This document shows positions 44,803 to 54,294 of a stretch of DNA of 64,000 nucleotides, one piece after another. The stretch comes from Roseovarius atlanticus. Its GTDB lineage: Bacteria > Pseudomonadota > Alphaproteobacteria > Rhodobacterales > Rhodobacteraceae. A program made the position numbers and the translations under genes. The notes under the pieces were generated by a model. The model saw only the letters and a list, made by a program, of their open reading frames with translations. It did not search any database and was not told where the DNA came from. The DNA is taken from NCBI RefSeq assembly GCF_001441615.1, contig NZ_LAXJ01000008.1, positions 62,001 through 126,000 on the forward strand. Reading direction: 5' to 3'. The first letter of the stretch is position 1. Every line of letters starts with the position of its first letter.

Positions 44803-45423
44803 TCAGCCGCGTTCGGCGGCTATGCCCGGATTGACCAGCGGTTCGCGCGCGCCTGGGCGGATGACATCCGGGTCATAGGGCGTGCGGGCGAAGACCTCTT
44901 CGACCATGGGCGCGAAGAACTCCAATGGCAGGGTGTCATAGCCTGGGTCGAACGAGGCCTGGTCCCAGCGTTCGCAGAATTCGGCGCAGTCTTCGAAATA
45001 GGCGTGGCCGGCGTGGCGGTCGCGCTTGTTCGGGTCGGCCCCGTCGAGGTGGTGGCCGTAGTAGAGCATCTGGAAATCGCCGTGGGTCGCGACGCACCAG
45101 GTGACCTGTTCGCGCACGAAGGGTTTCAGGATCGTGGCCGCGTATTCGTCGTGATTGTAGGGCGCGTAGATGTCGCCGATATCGTGCAGGAGCGCGCCCA
45201 CGACCCAGTCGGTATCCGCGCCGTCGCACCAGGCGCGGGTGGCCGATTGCAGGGAATGCCCGAGACGCGTGATCTGGTAGCCCGAGAGGCCTTCGTCCAG
45301 CTCGACCAGCGCCTTTAGCAGGCGTTTGGCGGTGTGTTTCGTGTGGTCGATTTCGTGGGCGGTCAGGAATTCGTAATCTTCCTTCGTGCCGTCCTTCATC
45401 TGGGTGAAGCTGACCTTGTCCAT
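44803..45423 (-). CDS. HD-domain metal-dependent protein
   Basis: The 206-residue protein has the HD motif VVGALLHDIGDIYAPYNHDE, with further His residues in AHEIDHTKH and CVATHGDFQMLYYGHHLDG that can complete a di-metal site. It resembles PhnZ-like HD oxygenases and HD phosphohydrolases; sequence alone does not decide between them. The ATG at 45423 is taken because the longer frame overlaps the start of the inositol phosphatase gene. It is divergent from that gene. Confidence 0.85.
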   Translation of the reverse strand: MDKVSFTQMKDGTKEDYEFLTAHEIDHTKHTAKRLLKALVELDEGLSGYQITRLGHSLQSATRAWCDGADTDWVVGALLHDIGDIYAPYNHDEYAATILKPFVREQVTWCVATHGDFQMLYYGHHLDGADPNKRDRHAGHAYFEDCAEFCERWDQASFDPGYDTLPLEFFAPMVEEVFARTPYDPDVIRPGAREPLVNPGIAAERG

Positions 45424-45574
45424 GGCGCCGACTCCTATTGCGGGTTTCGGAGCCAGCCTAGGGGCAGGGCGGCCGGGTGGAAAGGGGGCGTCGCCGTGCG
45501 GGCGTTTGCGGCCTCTTGCGGTGCGCGACCGGCGCGCGTATACGCGCGGCCTGACCCCAAAGGAGCCCCGTGAC

Positions 45575-46363
45575 ATGCCTGGCAGTGCCAATCTCAACAT
45601 CATGCTGAAAGCCGCGCGCAAGGCGGGGCGGTCGCTGGTCAAGGATTTCCGCGAGGTCGAGAACCTTCAGGTCAGCATGAAGGGCGCGGGCGATTTCGTC
45701 AGCCGCGCCGACATCGCGGCCGAGGCGATCCTGAAGGAAGAGCTGATGGGCGCGCGGCCCACCTATGGTTGGCTGGCCGAGGAAGGCGGCGGCGAAGAAG
45801 GCAAGGACCCGACGCGGCGCTGGATCGTCGATCCGCTGGACGGGACGACGAATTTCCTGCACGGGCTGCCGCATTGGTGCGTCTCGATCGCGCTGGAGCA
45901 CAAGGGGCAGGTCGTGGCGGGCGTGATTTTCGACGCCGCGAAAGACGAGATGTTCCTGGCCGAGAAGGGTGAGGGCGCGTTCATCAACGAAAAGCGCCTG
46001 CGGGTGTCGGGGCGCAGCAAGATGATCGAGTCGATCTTTGCCACCGGCGTGCCCTTCGGTGGGCGCGGCGACCTGCCGGCGACGTTGCAGGACCTGGCGC
46101 GGCTGATGCCGACCTGCGCGGGCGTGCGGCGATGGGGGTCTGCGGCGCTGGACATGGCCTATGTGGCGGCGGGCCGCTACGAGGGGTTCTGGGAGCGCAA
46201 GCTGAACGCCTGGGATATCGCGGCGGGTGTGATCATCGTGAAAGAGGCCGGCGGGTTCGTCGAGTCGCTGACACCGGGCGCCGAGTTGCTGGAGCGGGGC
46301 GACGTGGTGTGCGCCAACGAGGCGATTTTCGACAAGTTCGCGGGGATCATCCGGAACACCTGA
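45575..46363 (+). CDS. suhB: Inositol monophosphatase family protein (SuhB-like)
   Basis: The 262-residue phosphatase has all three metal-site motifs: GWLAEEGGGEEG, RWIVDPLDGTTNFLHG and LNAWDIAAGVIIVKEAGG. It hydrolyses inositol-1-phosphate and related monoesters; in many bacteria SuhB also joins rRNA antitermination complexes. An AAAGGAG ribosome binding site lies 8 bases before the ATG at 45575; the frame from 45386 is spurious. Confidence 0.94.
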   Translation: MPGSANLNIMLKAARKAGRSLVKDFREVENLQVSMKGAGDFVSRADIAAEAILKEELMGARPTYGWLAEEGGGEEGKDPTRRWIVDPLDGTTNFLHGLPHWCVSIALEHKGQVVAGVIFDAAKDEMFLAEKGEGAFINEKRLRVSGRSKMIESIFATGVPFGGRGDLPATLQDLARLMPTCAGVRRWGSAALDMAYVAAGRYEGFWERKLNAWDIAAGVIIVKEAGGFVESLTPGAELLERGDVVCANEAIFDKFAGIIRNT

Positions 46364-46369
46364 GGCCGG

Positions 46370-46744
46370 TCAGCCCGGTTTCGCATCGGAGGGGTGGTTG
46401 ACGCCGTCGTTCCATGGGATCGGCTCGTGTTCGGCGGGGTTCTGGCCGTCGATGCAGCCCAGGTTCACGCCGTATTCATTGGGGTCCGAGCGGCGCTGGT
46501 GGTGGGTATAAATCCCGCAGGTCTTGCAGAAATAGTGTTGTGCCGTGCCGGTGCCCCAGGTGTAGAGCGTCAGGTTGTCGGCGCCATCGGTGATGGTCAG
46601 GCGTTCGAGCGGGACGCTGATATTGGGGGCCGCGCGGCGGCGGCAGAAGGAACAGGTGCAGCGCATCGCGCCCTCGATGGGGCCGTCGATATCGACCGTG
46701 AAGCGCACGGCGCCGCAATGGCAGCTGGCATTGTGCAGGGTCAT
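46370..46744 (-). CDS. GFA family protein (glutathione-dependent formaldehyde-activating-like)
   Basis: The 124-residue protein has the zinc-binding cysteines of the GFA/CENP-V fold: ASCHCGAVRF, RCTCSFCRRR and YFCKTCGIYTHHQ. Members bind glutathione-linked aldehydes or are of unknown function. The start overlaps the rhomboid gene stop by four bases; the frame running to 47233 lies within the rhomboid gene and is not coding. Confidence 0.92.
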   Translation of the reverse strand: MTLHNASCHCGAVRFTVDIDGPIEGAMRCTCSFCRRRAAPNISVPLERLTITDGADNLTLYTWGTGTAQHYFCKTCGIYTHHQRRSDPNEYGVNLGCIDGQNPAEHEPIPWNDGVNHPSDAKPG

Positions 46745-47487
46745 TTGCGCGTGACCTTGGGGATATTCGTGCGGCTGAGCTTGTATTTCGCCTCGGGGTG
46801 GGGCGGATGGCCCTCGGTGCGGTCCCAATAGGCGGGGCCGCCCCGGCGCAAAAAGAGCGGCAGCGTGAGGGCGAGCCCGGCGACGAAGCCGCCGGCATGG
46901 GCCCAGTAGGCCACGCCGCCATCGTCGGCGCTGCTGCCCGCGCCGCCGAATAGCTGGAAGATGAACCACAGGCCCAGCATGATCCAGGCCGGGACCGAGA
47001 TGATGCGGATGATGAACACCAGGAAGATGAAGATGTCGATCTTGGCCTTGGGAAAGAGGAGCAGGTAGCCGCCCATCACACCCGCGATGGCCCCCGAGGC
47101 GCCGACCGTGGGCACCTGGCTGAGCGGGGCCGAGACAAGCTGTGCCCCGCTGGCGGCAAGCCCGCAGGCGAGGTAGAAGAGGAGGTAGCCGATATGGCCG
47201 AACTCCTCTTCCATGTTGTCGCCGAAGATCCACAGGAAAAGCATGTTGCCCGCGAGGTGCATCCAGCCGCCATGCAGGAAGGTGGAGGTGATGAGCGTGC
47301 TGTAGGTGCCTTCGGCGGTGACCAATGCCGGGACCATGGCCCAGTCGTAATAGAACGCCATCAGTGCACGCGGATCGCTCGAGAGCCCCGGAAAGTAGCT
47401 GAGGAAGATGCCGATATTGAGCGCCATCAGCCCGTAGGTGACGAATGGGGTGCGCCCCGAGGGGTTATGGTCGCGGATCGGGATCAT
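46741..47487 (-). CDS. Rhomboid family intramembrane serine protease
   Basis: The 248-residue membrane protein has six or more helices with the rhomboid marks GGWMHLAGNMLFLWIFGDN, the catalytic Ser in PTVGASGAIAGVMGGY and the catalytic His in YWAHAGGFVAGLAL. It cleaves membrane-spanning substrates, which are unknown. The ATG at 47487 (MIPIRDHNPSGRTPF) fits the family; the longer frame is not needed. Confidence 0.94.
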   Translation of the reverse strand: MIPIRDHNPSGRTPFVTYGLMALNIGIFLSYFPGLSSDPRALMAFYYDWAMVPALVTAEGTYSTLITSTFLHGGWMHLAGNMLFLWIFGDNMEEEFGHIGYLLFYLACGLAASGAQLVSAPLSQVPTVGASGAIAGVMGGYLLLFPKAKIDIFIFLVFIIRIISVPAWIMLGLWFIFQLFGGAGSSADDGGVAYWAHAGGFVAGLALTLPLFLRRGGPAYWDRTEGHPPHPEAKYKLSRTNIPKVTRK

Positions 47488-47545
47488 GGGCGCAAAGTGG
47501 CCGCGCGCCGCGAGACAGTCAAGCGGGCGCGTGAGGTGGGGCGGG

Positions 47546-47612
47546 CAGAATTTGCGCAAATTCTGTTTTGGAAAATGCGTATTTTCCAGGCCATTTTCTG
47601 CGCAGAAAATGG
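47546..47612. repeat. Three tandem palindromes
   Basis: Three dyads stand in a row: a perfect 20-bp palindrome (CAGAATTTGCGCAAATTCTG, 47546-47565), a 7-bp stem with 4-nt loop (GGAAAAT / ATTTTCC, 47570-47587) and a perfect 22-bp palindrome (47591-47612, core TTTCTGCGCAGAAA). They lie between the 3' end of putA and the rhomboid start. They could form hairpins on either strand; a weak AT-rich terminator role for putA is possible. Confidence 0.75.
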
Positions 47613-47683
47613 GCGGGATGGCGGGTGGTGGTGTGCCGCCCCCCGGACCGCGCCTGCTGGCGGCCCGGGAGGAGCTGTCCGTG

Positions 47684-50600
47684 TCAGGCGACGCCGCCCA
47701 GCAGGGCCGCGTTGCCGCCCGCCGCCGTCGTATCCACGCAGACGTGGCGTTCGCCCATGACGTGGCCGGTATCGGGCAGGCCGGTGATCAGCGGCAGGAT
47801 CGGGCCTTTGCGCTGGCTGAGGGCCTTGGCATAGGCGCGGGCCGTGTCGGCATCGCCCCACCAGAGCGCGCCCGAGAAGCCAGAAAGCGTGGTGAGGGCG
47901 TCCGGCTCGACTTGGCCGGTGGTGCGCAGGGCGCGGCCACCCAGAGCCTCGACCGCCTTGGCCTGCGCCTCGGCCATGTCCGTGGTCGGACCAAGGCAGA
48001 GCAGCGGCGGGCGGGCATGGGCCGTCAGGCGGTTCGACTCGCCGGTGGGGCCGGGCAGCACGAGGGCCTCGACCGGCTGGGGCGTGTGGTTTTTGGCGGT
48101 CTTGTCGAGCGCCGATTGGACCGCCTTGGCGTCCATCGTGCTGTCCCAGGTGGCATCCGTCTGCTCGGCGGGGCGGGACGTGTAGCGGGCGAGGTAGTTG
48201 GGGCCGCCCGCCTTGGGGCCGGTTCCGGAAAGCCCTTCGCCGCCAAAGGGTTGGGAGCCGACGATGGCGCCGATCTGGTTGCGGTTGACGTAGATGTTGC
48301 CCGCGTGCACCGCCTCGGTCACGTGCTGGACGCGGTCGTCGATGCGGGTCATCAGGCCGAAGGTCAGGCCATAGCCGGTGCCGTTGATGGCGTCGATCAC
48401 GCGGTCGAGGTCGCGCGACTTGAAGGTGGCCATGTGCAGGACGGGGCCGAAGATCTCGCGCTGCATGTCCTCGATGCCGTTCACCTTGATTAGCGTGGGC
48501 GCGATGAAGCAGCCGGAGTTGGGCGAGGGGATCTCGTGGATCAGGCGACCGTCGGCGCGGGCCTTTTCGATGTGATCGGCGATGCCTTGCCGCGCCTCTT
48601 CGTCGATGACCGGGCCCACGTCGGTGGACAGAGACCACGGTTTGCCCATGGAAAGCGCGTCCATCGCGCCGGTGAGCATTTCCGTAAAGCCCTCGGCTAC
48701 GTCCTCTTGCACGTAGAGGCAGCGCAAGGCCGAGCAGCGCTGGCCCGCCGATTGAAAGGCGGATTCGACGATGGCCTGCACGGCCTGTTCGGGCAGCGCG
48801 GTGGAATCGACGATCATGGCGTTGAGCCCGCCGGTTTCGGCGATGAGCGGCGCGCCGGGGGCGAGGTTCTCGGCCATGGTGGCGCGGATCTTGTGCGCGG
48901 TCTCAGTGGAGCCGGTGAAGGCCACGCCGCCGACGCGGGCGTCGGAGGTGAGCGCGGCGCCCACGTCGCCCGCGCCGGGCAGGAGTTGCAGGGCGGTTTT
49001 CGGCACGCCGGCCTTGTGCATCAGCGAGATGGCGTAATGGGCGATCAGGGGTGTTTGCTCTGCCGGTTTGGCGAGCACGGCGTTGCCGGCGGCGAGGGCC
49101 GCGCTGATCTGGCCGGTGAAGATGGCCAGCGGAAAGTTCCACGGGCTGATGCAGGTGAAGATGCCCACGGGCGGGTCCTGCGGCGCGTTGGCGGCGTAGT
49201 AGCGCAGGAAATCCACCGCCTCGCGCAGTTCGGCCACGGCGTCCATCGGGGTCTTGCCGGCCTCGCGTGCGAGGATGGCGAATATCTCGCCGAAGTTTTC
49301 CTCGTAGAGGTCGGCGGCGGCGTTGAGGATGCGCGCGCGCTCCTCGATCGAGGCGTCCCAAGGCGCGGTGGCGGACAGGGCGGTTTCGATGTCCTTCTTG
49401 CTGGCCGTGGCCACGGTGCCGGGGCTGTCGGACGGGTCGGCCGGGTTCGACACCGCTTCGGCCTCTTCGGGGGCGGCTGTGCCCGCGATCAGCGGTGCGG
49501 CTTCCCACGTAGCGTTGGCGAAGGGGCCGCGCGCGGCCTCGATCACGTCGAGCGTCGGCTGGTGCTTGAGGTCGAAGCCCTTGGAATTGGGGCGTTCGGG
49601 CAGGAAGAGTTCCGGCCCGGTGGGCAGTTGCGGGCGGTCGTCCTTATACGCCTCGAACGGGTCGCGGGCGACGGTTTCGGGGGCGACATCCTCGTCCACG
49701 ATCTGGTTGACGAAGCTGGAGTTGGCGCCGTTTTCCAGAAGGCGGCGCACCAGATAGGCCAAGAGGTCGCGGTGGGCGCCGACGGGGGCGTAGATGCGGC
49801 AGTTGGTGCCGTGCTCTTTCATGACGATGTTGTGCAGCGCCTCGCCCATGCCGTGCAGGCGCTGGAACTCGAAGGTCTCGGTGCCCTTGTCCATCTCGCG
49901 CGCCATGTCGAGGATGGCGGCCACGGTGTGCGCGTTATGCGTGGCGAATTGCGGGTAGATGTGATCGGTCATCGACAGGAGCTTGCGCGCGTTGGCGATG
50001 TAGGAAATGTCGGTCGCGGGTTTCGAGGTGAAGACCGGGAAGCCGTCGATGCCTTCGACCTGGGCCTGCTTGATCTCGGTGTCCCAGTAGGCGCCTTTCA
50101 CCAGGCGGACCATGATGCGGCGATTCAGCTTTTGCGCGAGATCGTGCAGGTAGTCGAGCACGTGGGAAGCGCGCTGGCCATAGGCCTGCACCACGACGCC
50201 GAAGCCGTCCCATCCGGCCAGGGAGGGCTCGGAGAGCGTGGCCTCGATCACCTCGAGCGAGAGCGACAGGCGGTCGGCCTCTTCGGCGTCGATGTTGAGG
50301 CCCATGCGGGCGGATTTCGCGAGTATGGCGAGCGAGCGCAGGCGGGGCATGAGCACGTCCATGACCTGATGCTGCTGCGCGACCTCGTAGCGGGGGTGGA
50401 GCGCGGAGAGCTTGACCGAGATACCGGGGTTCTTGCGGATGTCCTTGTGCGTGCAGGCGTTGGAAATGGCGCTGATCGCGCGGGAATAGGCCAGGTGATA
50501 GCGGATGGCATCGGCATCGGTGCGCGCGGCCTCGCCCAGCATGTCGTAGGAGTAGGTGTAGCCCTTCTTTTCCATTTTCGCGGCGCGGTCCATGGCGGCG

Positions 50601-51130
50601 TCGATGGTCTCCCCCAGCACGAATTGCCGGCCCATCTCGCGCATGGCGCGGCCGACGGCGGTGCGGATGACAGGCTCGCCCAGGCGGCGGATGGCGCCGC
50701 GCAGGTGGCCGACGGGGCCGGGGTTTTCGTCCTTCAGCACCTTGCCGGTCAGCATCAAGGCCCAGGTGGAGGCGTTGACCAGCGGCGAGGTGGAGTGGCC
50801 CATGTGCTTGCCCCAGTCCGAGGGCGCGATCTTGTCCTCGATCAGCGCGTCGATCGTGTCGGCGTCGGGGACGCGCAGCAGCGCCTCGGCCAGGCACATG
50901 AGCGCGATGCCCTCGTCGGTGGAGAGGCCGTATTCGGCCAGGAAAACCTCCATCAGCCCGGGGTCCGACTGGTTGCGGATGCGGCGCACCAGGTCGGCGC
51001 CGGATTTCGAGATGCGCACGCGGTCCTCTTCCGTGAGGCCCGCCACCTCGGTCAGGCGGGCGACGGTTTCGGCCTCTTCGGCATAGGTGGTCTGGTCGAT
51101 CACACGGCGCAGGTCGGAATCGTAGGGCAT
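47684..51130 (-). CDS. putA: Bifunctional proline dehydrogenase / L-glutamate gamma-semialdehyde dehydrogenase
   Basis: The 1148-residue protein joins an FAD proline dehydrogenase barrel (about 130-450, with RIMVRLVKGAYWDTEIKQAQ) to an aldehyde dehydrogenase (about 500-980). The latter has the catalytic Glu in LIAETGGLNAMIVD and Cys in QSAGQRCSALRCLYV. A C-terminal extension of about 150 residues follows. It oxidises proline to glutamate using the membrane quinone pool and NAD. No ribbon-helix-helix DNA-binding domain is seen at the N-terminus. Regulation is therefore probably by the divergent Lrp-type gene. Confidence 0.97.
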   Translation of the reverse strand: MPYDSDLRRVIDQTTYAEEAETVARLTEVAGLTEEDRVRISKSGADLVRRIRNQSDPGLMEVFLAEYGLSTDEGIALMCLAEALLRVPDADTIDALIEDKIAPSDWGKHMGHSTSPLVNASTWALMLTGKVLKDENPGPVGHLRGAIRRLGEPVIRTAVGRAMREMGRQFVLGETIDAAMDRAAKMEKKGYTYSYDMLGEAARTDADAIRYHLAYSRAISAISNACTHKDIRKNPGISVKLSALHPRYEVAQQHQVMDVLMPRLRSLAILAKSARMGLNIDAEEADRLSLSLEVIEATLSEPSLAGWDGFGVVVQAYGQRASHVLDYLHDLAQKLNRRIMVRLVKGAYWDTEIKQAQVEGIDGFPVFTSKPATDISYIANARKLLSMTDHIYPQFATHNAHTVAAILDMAREMDKGTETFEFQRLHGMGEALHNIVMKEHGTNCRIYAPVGAHRDLLAYLVRRLLENGANSSFVNQIVDEDVAPETVARDPFEAYKDDRPQLPTGPELFLPERPNSKGFDLKHQPTLDVIEAARGPFANATWEAAPLIAGTAAPEEAEAVSNPADPSDSPGTVATASKKDIETALSATAPWDASIEERARILNAAADLYEENFGEIFAILAREAGKTPMDAVAELREAVDFLRYYAANAPQDPPVGIFTCISPWNFPLAIFTGQISAALAAGNAVLAKPAEQTPLIAHYAISLMHKAGVPKTALQLLPGAGDVGAALTSDARVGGVAFTGSTETAHKIRATMAENLAPGAPLIAETGGLNAMIVDSTALPEQAVQAIVESAFQSAGQRCSALRCLYVQEDVAEGFTEMLTGAMDALSMGKPWSLSTDVGPVIDEEARQGIADHIEKARADGRLIHEIPSPNSGCFIAPTLIKVNGIEDMQREIFGPVLHMATFKSRDLDRVIDAINGTGYGLTFGLMTRIDDRVQHVTEAVHAGNIYVNRNQIGAIVGSQPFGGEGLSGTGPKAGGPNYLARYTSRPAEQTDATWDSTMDAKAVQSALDKTAKNHTPQPVEALVLPGPTGESNRLTAHARPPLLCLGPTTDMAEAQAKAVEALGGRALRTTGQVEPDALTTLSGFSGALWWGDADTARAYAKALSQRKGPILPLITGLPDTGHVMGERHVCVDTTAAGGNAALLGGVA

Positions 51131-51253
51131 TGCGGTCCTCTTGCTGGGGGATGGCGGTTTGGACTAGTGTACCACTGTATATATGATCTGATTTCCCGAT
51201 TGGTGTCATTTCGCGGGATAATGAGACGGTAATTCGGCGGGGAGACAAGTCAA

Positions 51254-51724
51254 ATGGATGCAAGCGAGCTGGATCAGTTCGACAAGGCGATTCTGCGCGT
51301 GCTGGTGGCCGAAGGCCGGATCAGCATCACCGAGCTGGCCGGGCGGATCGGCCTGTCGAAATCACCCACACAGGCCAGGCTGCGCAAGCTGGAACGCGAG
51401 GGCGTGATTTCGGGCTACCGGGCGCTGGTGGATCCGATCCGGCTGGGGCTGGACCATGTGAGTTTCGTCGAGGTCAGCCTGACCGATACGCGGGAAAGCG
51501 CGCTGGCGGAGTTCAACGCGGCGGTGAAGCGAATCCCGGAGATCGAGCAGGTGCACCTGATTGCCGGGAATTTCGATTACCTGATGAAGATCCGCACGCA
51601 GGACATGCAGGATTACCGCCGGGTGCTGGCCGAGCAGATCAGCACCTTGCCGCATGTGTCGAAGACCTCGACCTATGTGGCGATGGAGGCGGTGAAGGAG
51701 AACGCGCTGTCCGAGGTGTTCTGA
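51254..51724 (+). CDS. putR: Lrp/AsnC family regulator, probable PutR
   Basis: The 156-residue protein has an N-terminal helix-turn-helix (ISITELAGRIGLSKSPTQAR) and a C-terminal RAM effector domain (IEQVHLIAGNFDYLMKIRTQ). It matches PutR-type activators that respond to proline. It is divergent from putA with a 123-nt shared upstream region, the standard arrangement in Alphaproteobacteria. A GGGGAG ribosome binding site precedes the start. Confidence 0.93.
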   Translation: MDASELDQFDKAILRVLVAEGRISITELAGRIGLSKSPTQARLRKLEREGVISGYRALVDPIRLGLDHVSFVEVSLTDTRESALAEFNAAVKRIPEIEQVHLIAGNFDYLMKIRTQDMQDYRRVLAEQISTLPHVSKTSTYVAMEAVKENALSEVF

Positions 51725-51772
51725 GCGGGGCGCATTTGCCCGTTGATTTCGGCGGCTCGCGGCGCATCATTG

Positions 51773-52324
51773 ATGTCCATGAGACATTTGCTGATTGCCT
51801 GCGTGCTGGCCGGCCCGGCCTGGGCCGGGACCTGCCCTGACGCGCCCGACCACGCCGAGGCATTGTCGCGCCTGATCGAGGCGGCGCAGGCCGCGCCGGA
51901 TGAGGCGGCGGGGCGGGCGCTGTCGGACGAGATGTGGGCGCTGTGGGCCGAGGCGCCGGACGCCAAGGCGCAAAGATTGCTGGACGACGCGATGGCGCGG
52001 CGCGAGTCGTATGATTACGATGCGGCGATGGCGGCGGCGGAAGCCTTGGTGGCGTATTGCCCGGACTATGCTGAAGGGTACAATCAGCGGGCGTTCATCC
52101 ATTTCCTGAGAGAGGAGTTCGAGGCGGCGCTGCCCGATCTGGAGCGGACGCTGGAGTTGCAGCCGCAGCACGTGGCGGCGCGGACAGGGCAGGCGCTGAC
52201 CCTGCACGCGCTGGGACGCAACGGAGAAGCGGCGCTGGCGCTGCGCGCGGCGCTAGCGCTGAACCCGTGGCTGGGCGAGCGGCACCTCTTGCCGGTGCTG
52301 GAGCAGAGCGAAGAGGAGTTGTGA
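51773..52324 (+). CDS. Exported tetratricopeptide-repeat protein
   Basis: The protein of about 183 residues has a short signal peptide ([17 protein letters not shown]) and helical repeats typical of TPR. The best pair is [20 protein letters not shown] and [20 protein letters not shown]. Start codons at 51773 and 51779 are both possible and neither has a strong ribosome binding site. Role unknown; it is followed by tRNA-Leu. Confidence 0.8.
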   Translation: MSMRHLLIACVLAGPAWAGTCPDAPDHAEALSRLIEAAQAAPDEAAGRALSDEMWALWAEAPDAKAQRLLDDAMARRESYDYDAAMAAAEALVAYCPDYAEGYNQRAFIHFLREEFEAALPDLERTLELQPQHVAARTGQALTLHALGRNGEAALALRAALALNPWLGERHLLPVLEQSEEEL

Positions 52325-52357
52325 TCGCGAAACCGTCGCGCTACGACGGGGGCCTGT

Positions 52358-52443
52358 GCCCGCGTGGTGGAATGGTAGACACAGGGGACTTAAAATCCCC
52401 AGGCCGAAAGGCCGTGCCGGTTCGAGTCCGGCCGCGGGTACCA
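52358..52443 (+). tRNA. tRNA-Leu (UAA)
   Basis: This class II tRNA has acceptor GCCCGCG / CGCGGGT and anticodon stem GGGGA / TCCCC around loop CTTAAAA with anticodon TAA. It also has a long variable arm (AGGCCGAAAGGCCGT), T-arm CCGGTTCGAGTCCGG, discriminator A and an encoded CCA. It is 86 nt with CCA. Confidence 0.96.
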
Positions 52444-52452
52444 CAGGCCGGG

Positions 52453-52500
52453 GCCAAAAGCTTTGAGAAAGCTTTTGGCAAATCTTTTCAGAAAAGATTT
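52453..52500. repeat. Two tandem hairpins between tRNA-Leu and metG
   Basis: A perfect 12-bp stem (GCCAAAAGCTTT / AAAGCTTTTGGC, loop GAG) is followed without a gap by a perfect 9-bp stem (AAATCTTTT / AAAAGATTT, loop CAG). They lie just beyond tRNA-Leu and the convergent metG stop. They may terminate both, and they resemble the tandem palindromes near 47.6 kb in style. Confidence 0.75.
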
Positions 52501-52511
52501 GAGCGCCGGCG

Positions 52512-54224
52512 TCAGGTGCGGGTGCCGGAGAAGCGTGCGGCCCACTCCTCGCGCTGGTCGTCGGTGATCTTGGCGAAGAGAACCTCCGGGACGGTGAAGG
52601 CGTGGCCGGGTTTTAGGCTTTCAAGCGCCTCGCCTACGTCGTCGGGCCAGTGGCAATCGTCGGTCTGCATGGCCTGCAGCATCGCAGCGGAGGCGTCGGG
52701 GATGAAGGGCGCGGAGATCACCGCGTAGAGCCGGATGAGGTTGAGCGCGAGGCGGATCTGCATCGCGGCGCGTTCAGGGTCTTCCTTGAAGGTCGACCAT
52801 GGGGCGGCGGTTTGTAGATATTCGTTGCCCGCGACCCAGATGGCGCGCAGTTCGGTCGCTGATTTGCGTACCTCGATGGCTTCCATGTGGGTCTCGTACG
52901 CACGGATGCGGGTGGTGAGCGTGTCGATCAGCACGGTCTCGTCGGGGCCGTAGCTGCCCGCCTCGGGGACCTCTTCGCTGAATTTGGAACGGCAGAACTT
53001 GGTCACGCGGCTGACGAAATTGCCGAGCACGTCGGCGAGATCCTTGTTGACGCTGGCTTGGAAGTTTTCCCAGGTGAATTCGGCGTCCGAACTTTCGGGC
53101 GCGTGGCTGAGCAGCCACCAGCGCCAATAGTCAGCCGGCAAGATTTCGAGCGCCTGGTCCATGAACACGCCGCGCCCGCGCGAGGTGCTGAACTGGCCGC
53201 CATCGTAGTTGAGGTAATTGAACGACTTGATGTAATCGACCAGCTTCCACGGCTCGCCCGACCCGAGGATCGTGACCGGGAAGCTGAGCGTGTGGAAGGG
53301 CACGTTGTCCTTGCCCATGAACTGGGTATAGCGGACATCCTCGGCGCCCTTGTCGGTGCGCCACCAGCGTTCCCAGTCGTCGCCCTTGCCCGCCTCGACC
53401 CATTCGGCGCCGCAGGCGATGTATTCGATGGGGGCGTCGAACCAGACATAGAAAACCTTGCCTTCCATGCCGGGCCAAGGGTCGTCCCCGCGCTGCACCG
53501 GTACGCCCCAGTCAAGATCGCGGGTGATGCCGCGATCCTGCAGGCCGTCGCCGTCATTGAGCCATTTCTTGGCAATGGAGGTGGTCAGCACCGGCCAGCC
53601 CTCTCGCGTGTCGATCCAGTCTTCCAGCCGTTCCTTCATCTGGCTCTGGCGCAGGTAGAGGTGCTTGGTCTCGCGCATCTCGAGGTCGGTCGAGCCGGAA
53701 ATGGTCGAGCGCGGATCGATCAGGTCGACGGGGTCGAGCTGCTTGGTGCAGTTATCGCACTGGTCGCCGCGGGCGCTGTCGAAACCGCAATTGGGGCAGG
53801 TGCCCTCGATATAGCGGTCGGGCAGGAAGCGGCCATCGGCGTTGGAATAGACCTGTTTTTCAGTCACTTCCTCGATCAGGCCGGCGTCATAGAGCTTGCC
53901 GGCGAAATGCTGGGTGAGCTTGCGGTTCTGTTCGGACGAGGAGCGGCCGAAATGGTCGAACGACAGGCGAAAACCCTGGCCCAGCTTGTCCTGCACTTCC
54001 CACATTTCCGCGCAATACTCGGCCACGGGTTTGCCGGCCTTGGCGGCTGCGAGTTCCGCGGGCGTGCCGTGTTCGTCGGTGGCGCAGAGGAACAGCACCT
54101 CGTGCCCCCGGCCGCGCAGGTAGCGGGCATAGAGGTCGGCGGGCAACTGGGAGCCCACGAGATTGCCGAGATGCTTGATCCCGTTGATGTAGGGAATGGC
54201 GGAGGTGATCAGGTGGCGGGCCAT
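52512..54224 (-). CDS. metG: Methionyl-tRNA synthetase
   Basis: The 570-residue class I synthetase has the HIGH-type HLGN (residues 18-21) after [13 protein letters not shown] four-cysteine zinc knuckle lies at Cys143, 146, 156 and 159, and the KMSKS-equivalent reads FSTSRGRGV. An anticodon-binding helical domain ends the protein; the C-terminal EMAP-like dimerisation domain is absent, as in many alphaproteobacteria. It converges on tRNA-Leu. Confidence 0.97.
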   Translation of the reverse strand: MARHLITSAIPYINGIKHLGNLVGSQLPADLYARYLRGRGHEVLFLCATDEHGTPAELAAAKAGKPVAEYCAEMWEVQDKLGQGFRLSFDHFGRSSSEQNRKLTQHFAGKLYDAGLIEEVTEKQVYSNADGRFLPDRYIEGTCPNCGFDSARGDQCDNCTKQLDPVDLIDPRSTISGSTDLEMRETKHLYLRQSQMKERLEDWIDTREGWPVLTTSIAKKWLNDGDGLQDRGITRDLDWGVPVQRGDDPWPGMEGKVFYVWFDAPIEYIACGAEWVEAGKGDDWERWWRTDKGAEDVRYTQFMGKDNVPFHTLSFPVTILGSGEPWKLVDYIKSFNYLNYDGGQFSTSRGRGVFMDQALEILPADYWRWWLLSHAPESSDAEFTWENFQASVNKDLADVLGNFVSRVTKFCRSKFSEEVPEAGSYGPDETVLIDTLTTRIRAYETHMEAIEVRKSATELRAIWVAGNEYLQTAAPWSTFKEDPERAAMQIRLALNLIRLYAVISAPFIPDASAAMLQAMQTDDCHWPDDVGEALESLKPGHAFTVPEVLFAKITDDQREEWAARFSGTRT

Positions 54225-54294
54225 TGCGAGACGTCCTTGAGCTTTGGGCGTTCGTGTAACGCAATGGCGCGGCCTGTGCCAGAGGCGGTTGGCG

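Noticed and set aside
48536-51232. Very long open frame (898 codons) on the plus strand opposite putA, and similar long antisense frames opposite the phospholipase D, histidine kinase and valS genes
   Set aside because: In high-GC DNA the antisense of a real gene is often open. These frames have Arg/Gly/Val-biased products without domains and no ribosome binding sites, while the minus-strand genes are clearly recognised.
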